A DNA stretch of 64,000 nucleotides from contig JAGUVW010000010.1 of assembly GCA_020062665.1 (NCBI GenBank), forward strand, positions 1 through 64,000, read 5' to 3'. The position numbers and the translations under genes were made by a program. The stretch's first letter is position 1; each line of letters opens with the position of its first letter. The notes beneath the pieces are model-generated. The model was given only the letters and a program-made list of their open reading frames with translations, made no database searches and was not told the DNA's origin. This stretch comes from Pseudomonadales bacterium. GTDB lineage: Bacteria > Pseudomonadota > Gammaproteobacteria > Pseudomonadales > Ketobacteraceae. Shown in pieces: positions 16,676 through 30,432 of this stretch.

Positions 16676-18720
16676 ACCATCTGGATTTTCTGGTGGAACT
16701 GGGCACCGAGGAACTGCCGCCGAAAGCGCTGAAGAATCTGGCCGAGAGTTTCCGCGACGGTATCGTCAAAGGTCTGGATGCCGCTGGCCTGTCTCATACC
16801 GACGCGCAATGGTTTGCCGCGCCCCGTCGCCTGGCTGTGCGCGTGAAAGCACTCGCCACCCGTCAGCCGGATCGCACCGTCGCCATCGATGGTCCGCCGA
16901 AAAAGGCCGCGTTCGATGCATCCGGTAATCCCACGCAAGCGGCACTCGGTTTCGCCAAAAAGAACGGCGTCGAGCTGAGTGACCTCGACACCAGCGGCGA
17001 GCGTCTGCGCTACGTGAAGGAAGTGAAGGGCAGCGATGCAAAAGAATTGTTGCCGGCAATCGTTTCGACTTCACTCGATCAATTGCCGATTCCCAAACGC
17101 ATGCGCTGGGGCGCCTCTCGCGTCGAATTCGTGCGTCCTACCCAATGGCTCGTCATGCTGCTGGGCGACGAAGTGGTGGATTGCGAAATCCTCGCGCAGA
17201 AAGCCGGTCGTGAATCCCGTGGCCACCGCTTCCATCATCCCGCGACCGTGCGCATTTCCTCGCCCGCCGCCTATCTGGAAGACCTGCGCGCCGGCTGGGT
17301 GATCGCCGATTTTGCCGAACGCCGTGCGCAGATTCTGCAGAAAGTGAATGAACTGGCCAAGGCCGAAAACGGCCGGGCCATCGTGCCCGAATCCCTGCTC
17401 GACGAAGTCACCGCGCTGGTGGAATGGCCGGTGCCGCTGGTGTGCTCGTTCGAGGAACGTTTCCTCGCCGTGCCGCAGGAAGCCCTGATCTCCACCATGC
17501 AGGACAACCAGAAATATTTCTGCCTGCTCGACACCAACGGCAAATTGAAAAACCGTTTCATCACGGTTGCGAATATCGAAAGTTCCGCGCCGCAGCATAT
17601 CGTCGCCGGCAACGAAAAAGTCGTACGACCGCGCCTCACCGACGCTGAATTCTTTTTCAATCAGGACAAGAAATCAAAACTGGAACAGCGCAACGAGCGG
17701 CTGAAAACCGTGGTGTTCCAGGCGGAGCTGGGCACCCAGTTTGAAAAAGCCGAGCGCACTTCCAGACTGGCCGGCTTCATCGCCCAACAAATCGGCGGCG
17801 ACATTAAAAACGCCGAACGTGCCGGCCTGTTGTGTAAATGCGACCTCGCCACTGAAATGGTCGGTGAATTCCCCGAACTGCAGGGCATCATGGGCACCTA
17901 CTATGCCCGTCACGACAACGAACCCGAAGAAGTCGCACTGGCCCTGAACGAACAGTACCAGCCGCGTTTTTCCGGCGACGTGCTGCCGCAAACCAAAACC
18001 GGCCAGGCGGTGGCCATCGCCGACAAGATCGACACCCTGATCGGCATCCTTGGCATCGGCAAACATCCCACCGGCGACCGCGATCCCTTCGCTCTGCGTC
18101 GCGCCGCTCTCGGTGCGCTGCGTATCATCGTCGGCCGCGAGCTGGATCTGGATCTGGTGCAACTGGCTAAACAATCCATCCAGCTGTTCGGCGGCAAACT
18201 CACCAACACCAGTGTCGAAACCGATTTCCTCGCCTTCATGAACGGCCGCTACCAAAGCTGGTTCCAGGAAGAGGGCATCAGCGTCGATATCGTGAAAGCG
18301 GTGCAAGCGGTGAATCCCACAAAACCCCTTGATTTCTGGCGCCGCGCCGAGGCCGTGCGGATCTTCAAAGCCCAGCCGGAATCCGCCGCGCTCGCCGCCG
18401 CCAACAAACGCGTGGGCAACATCCTCGCCAAGCGTGACAGCAGCGCGCCCTTGCCCGCACTGAATTCCGCGCTGTTGCAACAAGCCGAAGAAAAGGCGCT
18501 GGCCGACGCCGTCACCAAGCTACAGGCAGCCACCGCCGCCAGCGACGACTACGAAAGCCGTCTGCTGGCCCTGGCCGCCCTCAAGGAACCGGTGGACGCT
18601 TTCTTCGACAAGGTCATGGTGAACGTCGACGATGCGGCGGTGCGCAACAATCGCCTGGCACTGCTGGCCTCGCTGCAGCAGCTGTTCCTGGCGATCGCTG
18701 ACATTGGTGAGCTGCAGTAA
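16672..18720 (+). CDS. glyS: Glycine--tRNA ligase beta subunit
   Basis: The 682-residue product begins [20 protein letters not shown], the family's standard start. It contains [11 protein letters not shown], the HD-like block [26 protein letters not shown] (split here by position 375-400) and [15 protein letters not shown]-terminal DALR-type anticodon-binding region ends ADIGELQ. It provides tRNA binding for the GlyQS enzyme. It is followed by plsC with no gmhB gene between them. Confidence 0.97.
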   Translation: MNHLDFLVELGTEELPPKALKNLAESFRDGIVKGLDAAGLSHTDAQWFAAPRRLAVRVKALATRQPDRTVAIDGPPKKAAFDASGNPTQAALGFAKKNGVELSDLDTSGERLRYVKEVKGSDAKELLPAIVSTSLDQLPIPKRMRWGASRVEFVRPTQWLVMLLGDEVVDCEILAQKAGRESRGHRFHHPATVRISSPAAYLEDLRAGWVIADFAERRAQILQKVNELAKAENGRAIVPESLLDEVTALVEWPVPLVCSFEERFLAVPQEALISTMQDNQKYFCLLDTNGKLKNRFITVANIESSAPQHIVAGNEKVVRPRLTDAEFFFNQDKKSKLEQRNERLKTVVFQAELGTQFEKAERTSRLAGFIAQQIGGDIKNAERAGLLCKCDLATEMVGEFPELQGIMGTYYARHDNEPEEVALALNEQYQPRFSGDVLPQTKTGQAVAIADKIDTLIGILGIGKHPTGDRDPFALRRAALGALRIIVGRELDLDLVQLAKQSIQLFGGKLTNTSVETDFLAFMNGRYQSWFQEEGISVDIVKAVQAVNPTKPLDFWRRAEAVRIFKAQPESAALAAANKRVGNILAKRDSSAPLPALNSALLQQAEEKALADAVTKLQAATAASDDYESRLLALAALKEPVDAFFDKVMVNVDDAAVRNNRLALLASLQQLFLAIADIGELQ

Positions 18721-18792
18721 GGTGAAACGCTTCAAGGGGGCGCATAAGCCGCGCCTCACCGCCAGCCGAACAGGAAGGAGTGGAAGGCAACG

Positions 18793-19506
18793 ATGAATTA
18801 CATTCGGGGCGTGGTATTCAACCTGACGTATGCCCTCAGCGTCTTGTTGTTTGGATTGCCGGGTCTGGTGGTGGCCCCTTTTCTGCCGTTTCCGCAACGA
18901 CTGCGCTTTCTAACCCTTCTTCCCCGCATGGTGCAGGGTCTGTTAGCACTCACTTGCGGAATTCGTTACCGGATCGAAGGTAGAGAGAACATTCCCAAAG
19001 GCCCCTTTGTGCTGGTCAGCAATCACCAGAGCACCTGGGAAACCTTCGTGCTGGCGTACCTGTTCCTGCCGCTGTCCGCCGTGCTCAAGAAAGAACTGAC
19101 CTTCATACCCGTATTCGGCTGGCTGCTGCTGTTGGGACGCCCCATCGTCATTGATCGCAGTCGCAAGCAGAACGCCCTCAAGGAAATCCTGCGCCAGGGC
19201 CAGGCCCTGCTGGCTCAGGGCGTCAATGTGGTGATTTTCCCCGAGGGAACGCGGGTAGCTGTGGATGAAGAGCGCAGCCACTTTCCCGGCGCCGCCATGC
19301 TGGCCTGCAAGGCGGGCGTGCCGGTACTGCCGCTGGTGCACAATGCCGGCGCCCATTGGCCAGCGCATAGCCTGCAGAAGATTCCTGGCACCATTACCAT
19401 TCGGGTGGGCGCACCCATTCCCACCAACGGACGCTCACCGAAGGAACTGAATCAGCAACTGGAAACCTGGATCAACACGGAAAAGAAGAAGCTGGTCGCT
19501 CGCTGA
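18793..19506 (+). CDS. plsC: 1-acyl-sn-glycerol-3-phosphate acyltransferase
   Basis: The ATG at 18793 has AGGAAGGAG about 12 bases before it and AAGGC nearer. The 237-residue product has one or two N-terminal membrane helices, then the PlsC blocks: SNHQSTWET (the HX4D/E catalytic motif, here with Glu), FPEGTR (substrate binding) and PVLPLVHNAG. It acylates lysophosphatidic acid to phosphatidic acid at the inner membrane. Glu in place of Asp in HX4D is seen in many bacterial members. Confidence 0.93.
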   Translation: MNYIRGVVFNLTYALSVLLFGLPGLVVAPFLPFPQRLRFLTLLPRMVQGLLALTCGIRYRIEGRENIPKGPFVLVSNHQSTWETFVLAYLFLPLSAVLKKELTFIPVFGWLLLLGRPIVIDRSRKQNALKEILRQGQALLAQGVNVVIFPEGTRVAVDEERSHFPGAAMLACKAGVPVLPLVHNAGAHWPAHSLQKIPGTITIRVGAPIPTNGRSPKELNQQLETWINTEKKKLVAR

Positions 19507-19663
19507 GGCCTATTGTCGGATTTCCGCGATACTGAATGCCTGATAGCCCATGCCTGTCCAGCCGGTTGTTGGTGCTCACTTACTTTTTTAGCTTGTCGGC
19601 ACTCTTCAGTTAATCAATCGGGCAGTTTTGTTTCATCCACTCATCCAACAATTGTCCCCAGAG

Positions 19664-19672
19664 TTATCCACA
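19664..19672 (+). promoter_or_regulatory. DnaA box (TTATCCACA) between plsC and gyrB
   Basis: A perfect consensus 9-mer in the 308-bp gap between convergent plsC and gyrB. Apart from this box and the gyrB terminator I see nothing in the gap. Confidence 0.6.
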
Positions 19673-19757
19673 GGTTTTCAGCGCTGAACCCCTTGTATTC
19701 CGCGGCGTTGCCACCGATCGTCAGCAATCTTCGCTATTTTGTTCACATCAGAAAATG

Positions 19758-19788
19758 AAAAGGCCGCACCCGGAAGGGAACGGCCTTT
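19758..19788 (-). terminator. Rho-independent terminator of gyrB
   Basis: AAAGGCCG (19781-19788 read on the minus strand) pairs with CGGCCTTT (19759-19766 region) over a 14-nt loop. On the minus strand CATTTTC follows, about 30 bp beyond the gyrB stop. Confidence 0.75.
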
Positions 19789-19814
19789 GGTGGCTTCGCG
19801 TGATTGTTTGAAGG

Positions 19815-23376
<3,562 letters not shown>

Positions 23377-23382
23377 TCAGCA

Positions 23383-24486
23383 CTAGAGCCGCATCGGCAT
23401 GACCACATAGCTGGCGCTATCGTCTTCCGCATCCGTCACCAACGCACTGCTATTGGAGTCAGCCAGCTGCAACTTCACGGTGTCGCTGCGAATAACATTC
23501 AGCACGTCCAGCAGGTAATTGACGTTAAAGCCAATCTCGAGCTCACCACCCTGGTAATCCACATTGATGGATTCCTCTGCCTCTTCCTGCTCGGGGTTAT
23601 TGGCAACGGTGGTCAGATTGCCGCTTTCCAGTCGCAACCGCACACCACGATATTTCTCATTGGACAGAATCGCCACCCGGGAAAAGCACTGCCGCATCTC
23701 GGTCTTGTCCGCCAGCACGTTCTTGTCACCTTGCTTGGGTAGCACCCGCTCATAATCGGGGAACTTTCCGTCGATCAGCTTGGACGTAAACCGCAGATCT
23801 GCACTCTCCACCCGAATATGATTACCACTCAACGCGATGGATATATCGGCATCCACATCGCTGAACAGCTTGGCCAGCTCCAGCACGCCCTTGCGCGGCA
23901 CAATGGACTGAAACGGCTTCTCCACCTCACATTGGATCTGCGCCTTGCACAGGGCCAGGCGATGGCCGTCGGTCGCCACGGTACGCAGCAGATTGGTAGA
24001 TACTTCGAACAGCATGCCATTGAGGTAGAACCGCACATCCTGTTGCGCCATGGCGAAGGCCGTACGATCGATGACGGACTTGAGATAACCCTGATTCATC
24101 GAGAAACTGACCTGGCCAACCGCATCTTCCAGATTGGGGAACTCATTCGCCGGCAGAGTGGCCAGACTGAACTTGCTGCGTCCGGCCTTGATCAGCAGCT
24201 TCTGGTCTTCGAGGATGAACTGGATCTGACTTTCTTCCGGCAGTGATTTGCAGATATCCAGCAACTTTTTTGCCGGAACGGTGATTTCTGCATGGGAAAA
24301 GGACTGTTCGAGGCCGATGCGCGCCACCAGTTCGACCTCCAGGTCGGTTCCGGTCAGTGCCAGCGTATCTCCATCCACCACCATCAAGACATTCGATAAA
24401 ACCGGCAACGTCTGTCGCCTTTCCACCACACCCACCACCTGCTGCAGTGGCTTCAACAGCTTTTCCCTTTCGATGGAGAAATTCAT
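23383..24486 (-). CDS. dnaN: DNA polymerase III beta subunit (sliding clamp)
   Basis: The 367-residue product is collinear with DnaN. It begins MNFSIEREKLLKPLQQVVGV, has GTDLEVELVARI and TVPAKKLLDICKSLPEE, and ends in YVVMPMRL, the usual clamp terminus. Three clamp domains of about 120 residues are expected. It ties the replicative polymerase to DNA. It lies 30 bp after dnaA on the minus strand and is probably co-transcribed with it. Confidence 0.98.
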   Translation of the reverse strand: MNFSIEREKLLKPLQQVVGVVERRQTLPVLSNVLMVVDGDTLALTGTDLEVELVARIGLEQSFSHAEITVPAKKLLDICKSLPEESQIQFILEDQKLLIKAGRSKFSLATLPANEFPNLEDAVGQVSFSMNQGYLKSVIDRTAFAMAQQDVRFYLNGMLFEVSTNLLRTVATDGHRLALCKAQIQCEVEKPFQSIVPRKGVLELAKLFSDVDADISIALSGNHIRVESADLRFTSKLIDGKFPDYERVLPKQGDKNVLADKTEMRQCFSRVAILSNEKYRGVRLRLESGNLTTVANNPEQEEAEESINVDYQGGELEIGFNVNYLLDVLNVIRSDTVKLQLADSNSSALVTDAEDDSASYVVMPMRL

Positions 24487-24516
24487 ATTCGCATCCCAAT
24501 GTTAGCAAGTACTAAC

Positions 24517-25986
24517 TCACGAAGTGAGTGAGCGGAGTAAGTTGGTATAGTCTTCGCGCACATCGGAACTGGATTCCCGCAGTTCCTTGATCTTGCGGCA
24601 GGCGTGCAACACGGTGGTATGGTCACGCCCGCCAAACGCCTCGCCGATTTCCGGCAAGCTGTGGTTAGTCAATTCCTTCGCCAGGGCCATCGCCATCTGA
24701 CGGGGCCGCGCGACCGAACGACTGCGCCGCTTCGACAATATATCCGACAGCTTGATTTTAAAATACTCGGCGACGATTTTTTGAATGTTATCAATGCTTA
24801 CCTGCTTTTCCTGCAGGGCCAGCAGATCCTTCAGCGACTCTTTGACAAAATCCAGTGTGATGGGCTTGCCGGTGAAATGGGCATTGGCAATCAGGCGCTT
24901 CAGGGCACCCTCCAGTTCACGCACGTTCGAGCGGATACGCTGGGCGACGAAGAACGCTGCTTCATCAGGCAACACGATGCGCGCCTCATCGGCTTTCTTC
25001 ATCAATATGGCAACGCGGGTTTCCAGCTCCGGCGGTTCTACAGCAACAGTGAGACCCCAACCGAAGCGGCTTTTCAGACGCTCTTCAACGCCGCTGATTT
25101 CCTTGGGATAACGGTCGCAGGTCAGAATCATCTGCTGACCGCCTTCCAGCAACGCATTAAAGGTGTGGAAGAACTCTTCCTGGGAGCGCTCCTTGCCGGC
25201 AAAGAACTGGATATCGTCGATCAGCAGGGCATCCACCGAGCGGTAGAAACGCTTGAACTCATTGATCGCGTTGATCTGCAGCGCCTTCACCATGTCCGCC
25301 ACGAACCGTTCTGAATGCAGGTACACCACCTTGGCATTGGGGTTCTGCGCCATCATGAAATTGCCCACCGCATGCATCAGGTGGGTTTTGCCCAAGCCGA
25401 CACCGCCGTACAGAAACAGCGGGTTGTAGGCTTGGCCGGGATTCTCGGCCACCTGGGTCGCGGCCGCTCGGGCCAACTGGTTGGATTTGCCTTCGACGAA
25501 GCTGTCAAACGTAAACTGGGTATTGAGGTTGGTCTTGTGCTTGATGCTGCCCACCACATCCACTTCCCGCACAATGCTGGATCTGGCGGGCGGTTTGCCT
25601 GACTCGGGCTCGTCCGCTGGCTGTTGCTCAACCACGGTTACCGAACGCCCGGAGCGGCCAGTGGAAGTACCCACAACAGCGGGCGCAGCAGCCGGCTTGG
25701 GTACCTGGCGCGATCCAATGGCCAGGCTGATCTGGAAAGGGCTGTCGCCGCTGTCCAGCTCTTTCATCAATTCCGATATGCGCGCCAGGAATTTCTCGTT
25801 CACCCAGTCCAGTACAAACCGGTTGGGCGCAAGCAGGCGCAACTGGGATCCATCCACTTCCACCTGGAGCGGGCGGATCCACATGTTGAATTGCTGCGAG
25901 GGTAACTCAGCTTGCAAGCGATCAAGGCATTGGTGCCAAAGGGCGTTTCCCACGTCGCCAACCCCAAAATAGTCGTTATGGTTCAA
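24517..25986 (-). CDS. dnaA: Chromosomal replication initiator DnaA
   Basis: The 489-residue product has all four DnaA domains. Domain I starts [20 protein letters not shown] and a variable linker covers about residues 95-165. The AAA+ domain has Walker [16 protein letters not shown], Walker [10 protein letters not shown] and sensor motifs. DNA-binding domain IV has the signature [15 protein letters not shown]. It opens oriC, which lies directly upstream. ATG at 25986 gives [13 protein letters not shown], about 12 residues longer than many DnaA N-termini; no better internal start is obvious. Confidence 0.98.
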   Translation of the reverse strand: MNHNDYFGVGDVGNALWHQCLDRLQAELPSQQFNMWIRPLQVEVDGSQLRLLAPNRFVLDWVNEKFLARISELMKELDSGDSPFQISLAIGSRQVPKPAAAPAVVGTSTGRSGRSVTVVEQQPADEPESGKPPARSSIVREVDVVGSIKHKTNLNTQFTFDSFVEGKSNQLARAAATQVAENPGQAYNPLFLYGGVGLGKTHLMHAVGNFMMAQNPNAKVVYLHSERFVADMVKALQINAINEFKRFYRSVDALLIDDIQFFAGKERSQEEFFHTFNALLEGGQQMILTCDRYPKEISGVEERLKSRFGWGLTVAVEPPELETRVAILMKKADEARIVLPDEAAFFVAQRIRSNVRELEGALKRLIANAHFTGKPITLDFVKESLKDLLALQEKQVSIDNIQKIVAEYFKIKLSDILSKRRSRSVARPRQMAMALAKELTNHSLPEIGEAFGGRDHTTVLHACRKIKELRESSSDVREDYTNLLRSLTS

Positions 25987-26023
25987 TCAAATGAGCCGGT
26001 GATGATATACCCCCCCCAATGAC

Positions 26024-26032
26024 TTATCCACA
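26024..26032 (+). promoter_or_regulatory. DnaA box 1 of oriC (TTATCCACA)
   Basis: Perfect consensus match 38 bp upstream of the dnaA start codon, so it may also mediate dnaA autoregulation. Confidence 0.85.
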
Positions 26033-26089
26033 GCCCTGGCCAATAATTTTTCCCCCGGGTATCAACGTCTTTTTATATTGAAAGCGTTC

Positions 26090-26098
26090 TGTGGAAAA
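26090..26098 (-). promoter_or_regulatory. Weak DnaA box of oriC (TTTTCCACA)
   Basis: One mismatch to the consensus, on the minus strand, between boxes 1 and 2. Confidence 0.55.
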
Positions 26099-26158
26099 AG
26101 CTTGTATGAAGGGGCTCATTGCCTGGTGACCAAACCGGGTATAACTGAGCGATGACAG

Positions 26159-26167
26159 TTATCCACA
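26159..26167 (+). promoter_or_regulatory. DnaA box 2 of oriC (TTATCCACA)
   Basis: Perfect consensus match at the left border of the AT-rich region, exactly 100 bp before box 3. Confidence 0.85.
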
Positions 26168-26258
26168 ATTCATCGTATGACTCATCATCAACCAATACAT
26201 TTTTATACCACATAGTTATTAATGAACTAACTCACTGAATTTAATTAATTAAATAACG

Positions 26259-26267
26259 TTATCCACA
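26259..26267 (+). promoter_or_regulatory. DnaA box 3 of oriC (TTATCCACA)
   Basis: Perfect consensus match just after the TTAATTAATTAAATAA tract. Confidence 0.85.
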
Positions 26268-26381
26268 GAAACTATCAACATAATAACAATCACCATAAAA
26301 ATTCTTTTCTAATCTTTCATTTTGTTATTACGAGCTGTGAACAAGCTGAAACCGACCCGGTAGATCCCGATCAACCATCGA

Positions 26382-26410
26382 TTGACACCCAACGCCCTTA
26401 ACCATAGAAT
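26382..26410 (+). promoter_or_regulatory. rpmH-rnpA promoter
   Basis: TTGACA (26382-26387) and TAGAAT (26405-26410) are exactly 17 bp apart, 72 bp before the rpmH start. This is a near-consensus sigma70 promoter, as expected for a ribosomal protein operon. Confidence 0.75.
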
Positions 26411-26475
26411 TGCGCCTCTTTTTTCCCTGGCTTGCAGCCGGTGCCTGCGAGCGACGCCCACCCTTAGCGAAGTGA

Positions 26476-26616
<141 letters not shown>

Positions 26617-26632
26617 TGATTACCGCTGCTGC

Positions 26633-27025
26633 GTGAAACCCCTCGCGTTCAAGCGCCAGCAGCGTCTGCTCAATGCGGCTGATTATACGTTGGTATTCGA
26701 TCATGTCGATGCCAAGACCAGCCACCCGGCTTTTCTTCTTCTTGCCCATCGGGTGGCTGCCTCCTCCCCAGGCCGACTCGGTCTGATCGCAGCCAAGAAA
26801 CATCTCAAACTCGCAGTACAGCGCAATCGCTTCAAACGCGTCGTGCGGGAATCGTTCCGTCATCACCAGCTGATGTTGCAGGGTATCGATCTGATTGTTA
26901 TGGCTCGCTCCGGAGCGGCCCAGATCAGTTCAGTCGAATTGCGGGCGGCGCTCGATCAAGCCTGGCCCCGACTGGTCAAACGGCTAGCGCTGTCGCACAC
27001 TGTGATGCCTCCTGATTCCGCCTGA
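26633..27025 (+). CDS. rnpA: Ribonuclease P protein component
   Basis: The GTG at 26633 gives 130 residues. The family signature is seen in [20 protein letters not shown], which contains the RNR box that contacts RNase P RNA, followed by RESFRHHQ. With the RNA subunit (not in this window) it matures tRNA 5' ends. Co-transcription with rpmH is expected from the 16-bp gap. Confidence 0.96.
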   Translation: MKPLAFKRQQRLLNAADYTLVFDHVDAKTSHPAFLLLAHRVAASSPGRLGLIAAKKHLKLAVQRNRFKRVVRESFRHHQLMLQGIDLIVMARSGAAQISSVELRAALDQAWPRLVKRLALSHTVMPPDSA

Positions 27026-27035
27026 GGGCCATCCC

Positions 27036-27290
27036 ATGTTCAAGCACCTGGCACTGGCACTTCTTGCTGTCTATCGCAATGCCATCAGTCCATTGATGGC
27101 ACCCCATTGCCGCTTTCACCCCAGCTGTTCCTGTTATGCCCAGGAAGCGATCGAACGCTATGGCGTTGGCCGCGGTGGCCTGTTAACCTTGCGGCGGCTG
27201 TCCAAGTGCCACCCCTGGCATCCCGGCGGCTATGATCCGGTGCCGGGAACCCGCGACTCCGATTCCGCAAACCCTCCCCCGCAACAGTAA
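27036..27290 (+). CDS. yidD: Membrane protein insertion efficiency factor
   Basis: The 84-residue product has the YidD pattern of conserved Cys and His: [20 protein letters not shown], then [15 protein letters not shown]. It probably lies on the inner membrane and assists YidC. It has its usual place between rnpA and yidC. Confidence 0.95.
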   Translation: MFKHLALALLAVYRNAISPLMAPHCRFHPSCSCYAQEAIERYGVGRGGLLTLRRLSKCHPWHPGGYDPVPGTRDSDSANPPPQQ

Positions 27291-27300
27291 GAATGTGAAG

Positions 27301-28995
27301 ATGGACTGGCAACGTACCCTACTCATTGCAGCCCTCGCGGTTGTGTCATACCTGATGATTCTGCAGTGGCAAAAAGATTACATGCAGCCACCCACTGCCC
27401 AGGTGCAGACTTCTCCACAATCTTATCCACAGGACGGCCAGGTACCGGTGACGCCTGCGGATGCGACGGCATCTGCCGATGTGCCTCAGGCGCCGGCAGC
27501 CAACGGGACGACCGCTACACCACCTGCCGCCACACCGGCTCCCGCCACGACATTGATCGACGTGGAGACAGATGTATTGCAGGTATCGCTGGATCCGGTG
27601 GGTGGTGACATCGTGCGGGTAGCGCTGAAAGCGTTCCCGCTCAATATCGATCAACCCGAGGTGCCTATCGAGCTGTTACGGCAGGATGGTATCCACACTT
27701 ATATTGCCCAGAGTGGTTTGATCGGTGCCAATGGTCCCGACAGTGCCGCCAGTGGCCGGCCCCGTTATGCCAGTGCGCAAAGTCGCTATGTCATGGAAGG
27801 TGATGATCTGGTGGTGGATCTGCAATTCCAGCAGGACACGGGAGCCCTGATTACCAAATCGTTCCGTTTTGCCCGGGGACAATACGATGTGGGCATCGTG
27901 ACGCGTATCGATAACCAGGGCGCCAATCCGTGGCAGGGTGCGTTCTACGGTCAGATCCAGCGTGATGGGTCACCGGATCCGGGCACCCAGAATAGCGCAG
28001 CGTTTGGTCTGCCAACCTATTTGGGCGTGGCGTATTGGGATAGTGAGAAACCCTATAACAAGCTGACCTTTGAAGACATGGTGCAGTCGCCGCTGAGCAA
28101 GTCCATCAGTGGTGGCTGGCTGGCCATGATCCAGCACTACTTTTTGAGTGCGTGGATTCCCGACCAGCAAAACACCTATCACTACAATACCCGCAAGGTG
28201 CCAGGACGTGACAACTACATTATCAGTTTCACCGGCAGCGCCGTTACGGTAGCGCCGGGCAGCCAGCATGAATTCAACGCGCGTTTTTATGCCGGCCCGA
28301 AAATCCAGAAGAACCTGGAAGCATTGCTACCAGACAAGGGTCTGGATCTGGCCATCGATTACGGCCCGCTGTTTTTCATTTCCAAACTGCTGTTCTGGAC
28401 GCTGGAAAAATTCCACGCGCTGACCGGTAACTGGGGTGTTGCCATCATTCTGCTCACGGTGGTGGTGAAGCTGATCTTCCTGTATCCGTCGGCCATCAGC
28501 TATCGCTCCATGGCGAAGATGCGCAAGGTGCAGCCGTTGCTCACACGGTTGAAAGAACAGTATGGCGAGGATCGCCAGCGCATGTCGCAGGAAATGATGA
28601 ACCTGTATCGCAAGGAGAAAATCAATCCGCTGGGTGGCTGTTTACCGATTCTGATCCAGATGCCGGTGTTTCTGGCGCTGTACTGGGCGTTGCTGGAAAG
28701 CGTTGAACTGCGGCATGCGCCTTTCTATGGCTGGATCCGCGATCTGGCGGTAATGGATCCCTGGTTCGTGCTGCCATTGATCATGGGCGGCACCATGTAC
28801 GTGCAGCAATTACTGAATCCGGCACCGCCCGATCCGATGCAGGCCAAGGTGCTGAAGTTCATGCCGGTGATTTTCACGGTGATGTTCCTGTTCTTCCCGG
28901 CGGGTTTGGTGTTGTACTGGGTGACCAACAATACCTTGTCGATCCTGCAACAGTGGCTTATCACCCGGGCCATCGAGGCCGGGGACAAAAAATAA
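27301..28995 (+). CDS. yidC: Membrane protein insertase YidC
   Basis: The start is ATG 27301 (MDWQRTLLIAALAVVSYLM), 10 bp after yidD; an upstream in-frame start at 27232 lies in yidD. The 564-residue product has an N-terminal membrane anchor, a Thr/Pro/Ala-rich linker (about 35-95) and a large periplasmic beta domain. The five-helix insertase core holds NWGVAIILLTVVVKLIFLYP with the conserved Arg in YRSMAKMRKVQP. It inserts and folds inner-membrane proteins, including the F0 subunits encoded in this window. A consensus DnaA box (27423-27431) lies in the linker codons. Confidence 0.97.
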   Translation: MDWQRTLLIAALAVVSYLMILQWQKDYMQPPTAQVQTSPQSYPQDGQVPVTPADATASADVPQAPAANGTTATPPAATPAPATTLIDVETDVLQVSLDPVGGDIVRVALKAFPLNIDQPEVPIELLRQDGIHTYIAQSGLIGANGPDSAASGRPRYASAQSRYVMEGDDLVVDLQFQQDTGALITKSFRFARGQYDVGIVTRIDNQGANPWQGAFYGQIQRDGSPDPGTQNSAAFGLPTYLGVAYWDSEKPYNKLTFEDMVQSPLSKSISGGWLAMIQHYFLSAWIPDQQNTYHYNTRKVPGRDNYIISFTGSAVTVAPGSQHEFNARFYAGPKIQKNLEALLPDKGLDLAIDYGPLFFISKLLFWTLEKFHALTGNWGVAIILLTVVVKLIFLYPSAISYRSMAKMRKVQPLLTRLKEQYGEDRQRMSQEMMNLYRKEKINPLGGCLPILIQMPVFLALYWALLESVELRHAPFYGWIRDLAVMDPWFVLPLIMGGTMYVQQLLNPAPPDPMQAKVLKFMPVIFTVMFLFFPAGLVLYWVTNNTLSILQQWLITRAIEAGDKK

Positions 28996-29000
28996 AAATT

Positions 29001-29024
29001 CCGGCGCCTCTGGCGCCGGTTTTC
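29001..29024 (+). terminator. Rho-independent terminator after yidC
   Basis: CCGGCGCC (29001-29008), loop TCT, GGCGCCGG (29012-29019), then TTTTC. It lies 6 bp after the yidC stop and separates yidC from mnmE. Confidence 0.85.
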
Positions 29025-29046
29025 ATTCTACCTGCGGTTTTCCGTT

Positions 29047-30420
29047 ATGCAGATTCAACCTCACAGCGACACCATTGCAGCACAGGCGACACCGGCAGGT
29101 CGTGGTGGTGTCGGCATTATCCGGCTGTCCGGTCCGCAGGCTTTGTCTGTCGCGTTGCAGCTGACCGCACGCACGCACTTCCAGCCACGGCACGCGCATT
29201 TTGCTCGTTTCCATCATGACAGTGGCGCCGTACTCGACGAAGGCATCGTGCTGTATTTTCCTGCGCCTCATTCGTTTACCGGTGAAGATGTGGTGGAACT
29301 GCAGGGCCATGGTGGCCCGGTGGTGATGGCTTCTCTTTTGGCCCGCGTGGTGCAACTGGGCTGCCGACTGGCACGCCCGGGTGAATTTTCCGAACGTGCT
29401 TTTTTGAACGACAAGATCGATCTGGCCCAGGCCGAAGCCATCGCGGATCTGATCGACGCGGCGTCGGAGCAATCGGCGCGCAGTGCCTTGCGTTCCCTGC
29501 AGGGTGCATTTTCCCAGCGCGTAAATGAGCTGGTGGAACAGCTGATCGCGTTGCGCATGTATGTGGAAGCGGCGATCGATTTTCCCGAGGAGGAAATTGA
29601 TTTTCTATCCGATGGCAAGGTGCTGGGTGATCTGGATGGGATTCGCGAGCAGCTGCAGCAGGTGTTGCGCGAGGCCCATCGCGGCGTGCTGATGAAAGAA
29701 GGCATGAAGGTAGTGTTGGCCGGCAAGCCCAACGCCGGCAAGTCCAGCCTGCTCAATGCGCTGTCGGGGCGGGATTCGGCCATCGTCACTGCCATTGCCG
29801 GCACCACGCGCGATGTGCTGCGCGAACATATTCATATCGATGGCATGCCACTGCATATCACGGATACCGCCGGCCTGCGTGAGAGTGTCGATGAAGTGGA
29901 GCAAGAGGGTATTCGCCGCGCGTGGCATGAAATCCAGCAGGCGGATCGCATTCTGATGCTGGTGGACGCCCGCGATGTTGGCTATGCCACCGATCCTGCG
30001 GCAATCTGGCCCGAGTTTGTGCAGGCGTTGCCGGATCTGACGCGGCTCACGCTGGTGATCAACAAAATCGATCTGACGTCGCAAAAAGCCGAGTATCTCG
30101 ACAAGGCGCCGCCGGTGATCCGGCTATCTGCCAAGACCGGCATTGGTGTCGATCTGTTGCGCGAACATCTGAAATCCATCATGGGATATGGTGGTGAAGT
30201 GGAAGGTACCTTTACCGCGCGTCAACGTCATGTGGATGCGATCGAGCGTGCGCAGGCTGCGCTGGAACAGGGCAGGGTGCAACTGGTGCAATCCGGTGCC
30301 GGCGAATTGCTGGCAGAAGACTTGCGGCTGGCGCAGGAACATCTGGGGGAAATTACCGGCCGCTTCACGCCGGATGATCTGCTGGGGCGGATTTTTTCGA
30401 GTTTTTGTATTGGGAAGTAG
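29047..30420 (+). CDS. mnmE: tRNA uridine-5-carboxymethylaminomethyl modification GTPase
   Basis: The 457-residue product begins with the tetrahydrofolate-binding domain ([20 protein letters not shown]). A helical domain follows, into which the G domain is inserted: [20 protein letters not shown] (G1), [14 protein letters not shown] (G3, DTAG) and INKID (G4). It ends FCIGK, the invariant C-terminal Cys motif. With MnmG (same window, 5 kb away) it makes cmnm5U34 in tRNAs. Confidence 0.97.
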   Translation: MQIQPHSDTIAAQATPAGRGGVGIIRLSGPQALSVALQLTARTHFQPRHAHFARFHHDSGAVLDEGIVLYFPAPHSFTGEDVVELQGHGGPVVMASLLARVVQLGCRLARPGEFSERAFLNDKIDLAQAEAIADLIDAASEQSARSALRSLQGAFSQRVNELVEQLIALRMYVEAAIDFPEEEIDFLSDGKVLGDLDGIREQLQQVLREAHRGVLMKEGMKVVLAGKPNAGKSSLLNALSGRDSAIVTAIAGTTRDVLREHIHIDGMPLHITDTAGLRESVDEVEQEGIRRAWHEIQQADRILMLVDARDVGYATDPAAIWPEFVQALPDLTRLTLVINKIDLTSQKAEYLDKAPPVIRLSAKTGIGVDLLREHLKSIMGYGGEVEGTFTARQRHVDAIERAQAALEQGRVQLVQSGAGELLAEDLRLAQEHLGEITGRFTPDDLLGRIFSSFCIGK

Positions 30421-30432
30421 AGGACGACGCGG

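Larger units (their letters stand above)
25987..26380. other. Chromosomal replication origin oriC
   Basis: The dnaA-rpmH gap holds three perfect DnaA boxes on the plus strand (26024, 26159, 26259) and one near-match on the minus strand (26090-26098). An AT-rich stretch from about 26168 to 26340 includes TTAATTAATTAAATAA and is the likely unwinding element. A run of eight C lies at 26010-26017. No ORF in the gap looks real. The gene context and box cluster make the origin call strong; unwinding itself is inferred. Confidence 0.9.
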
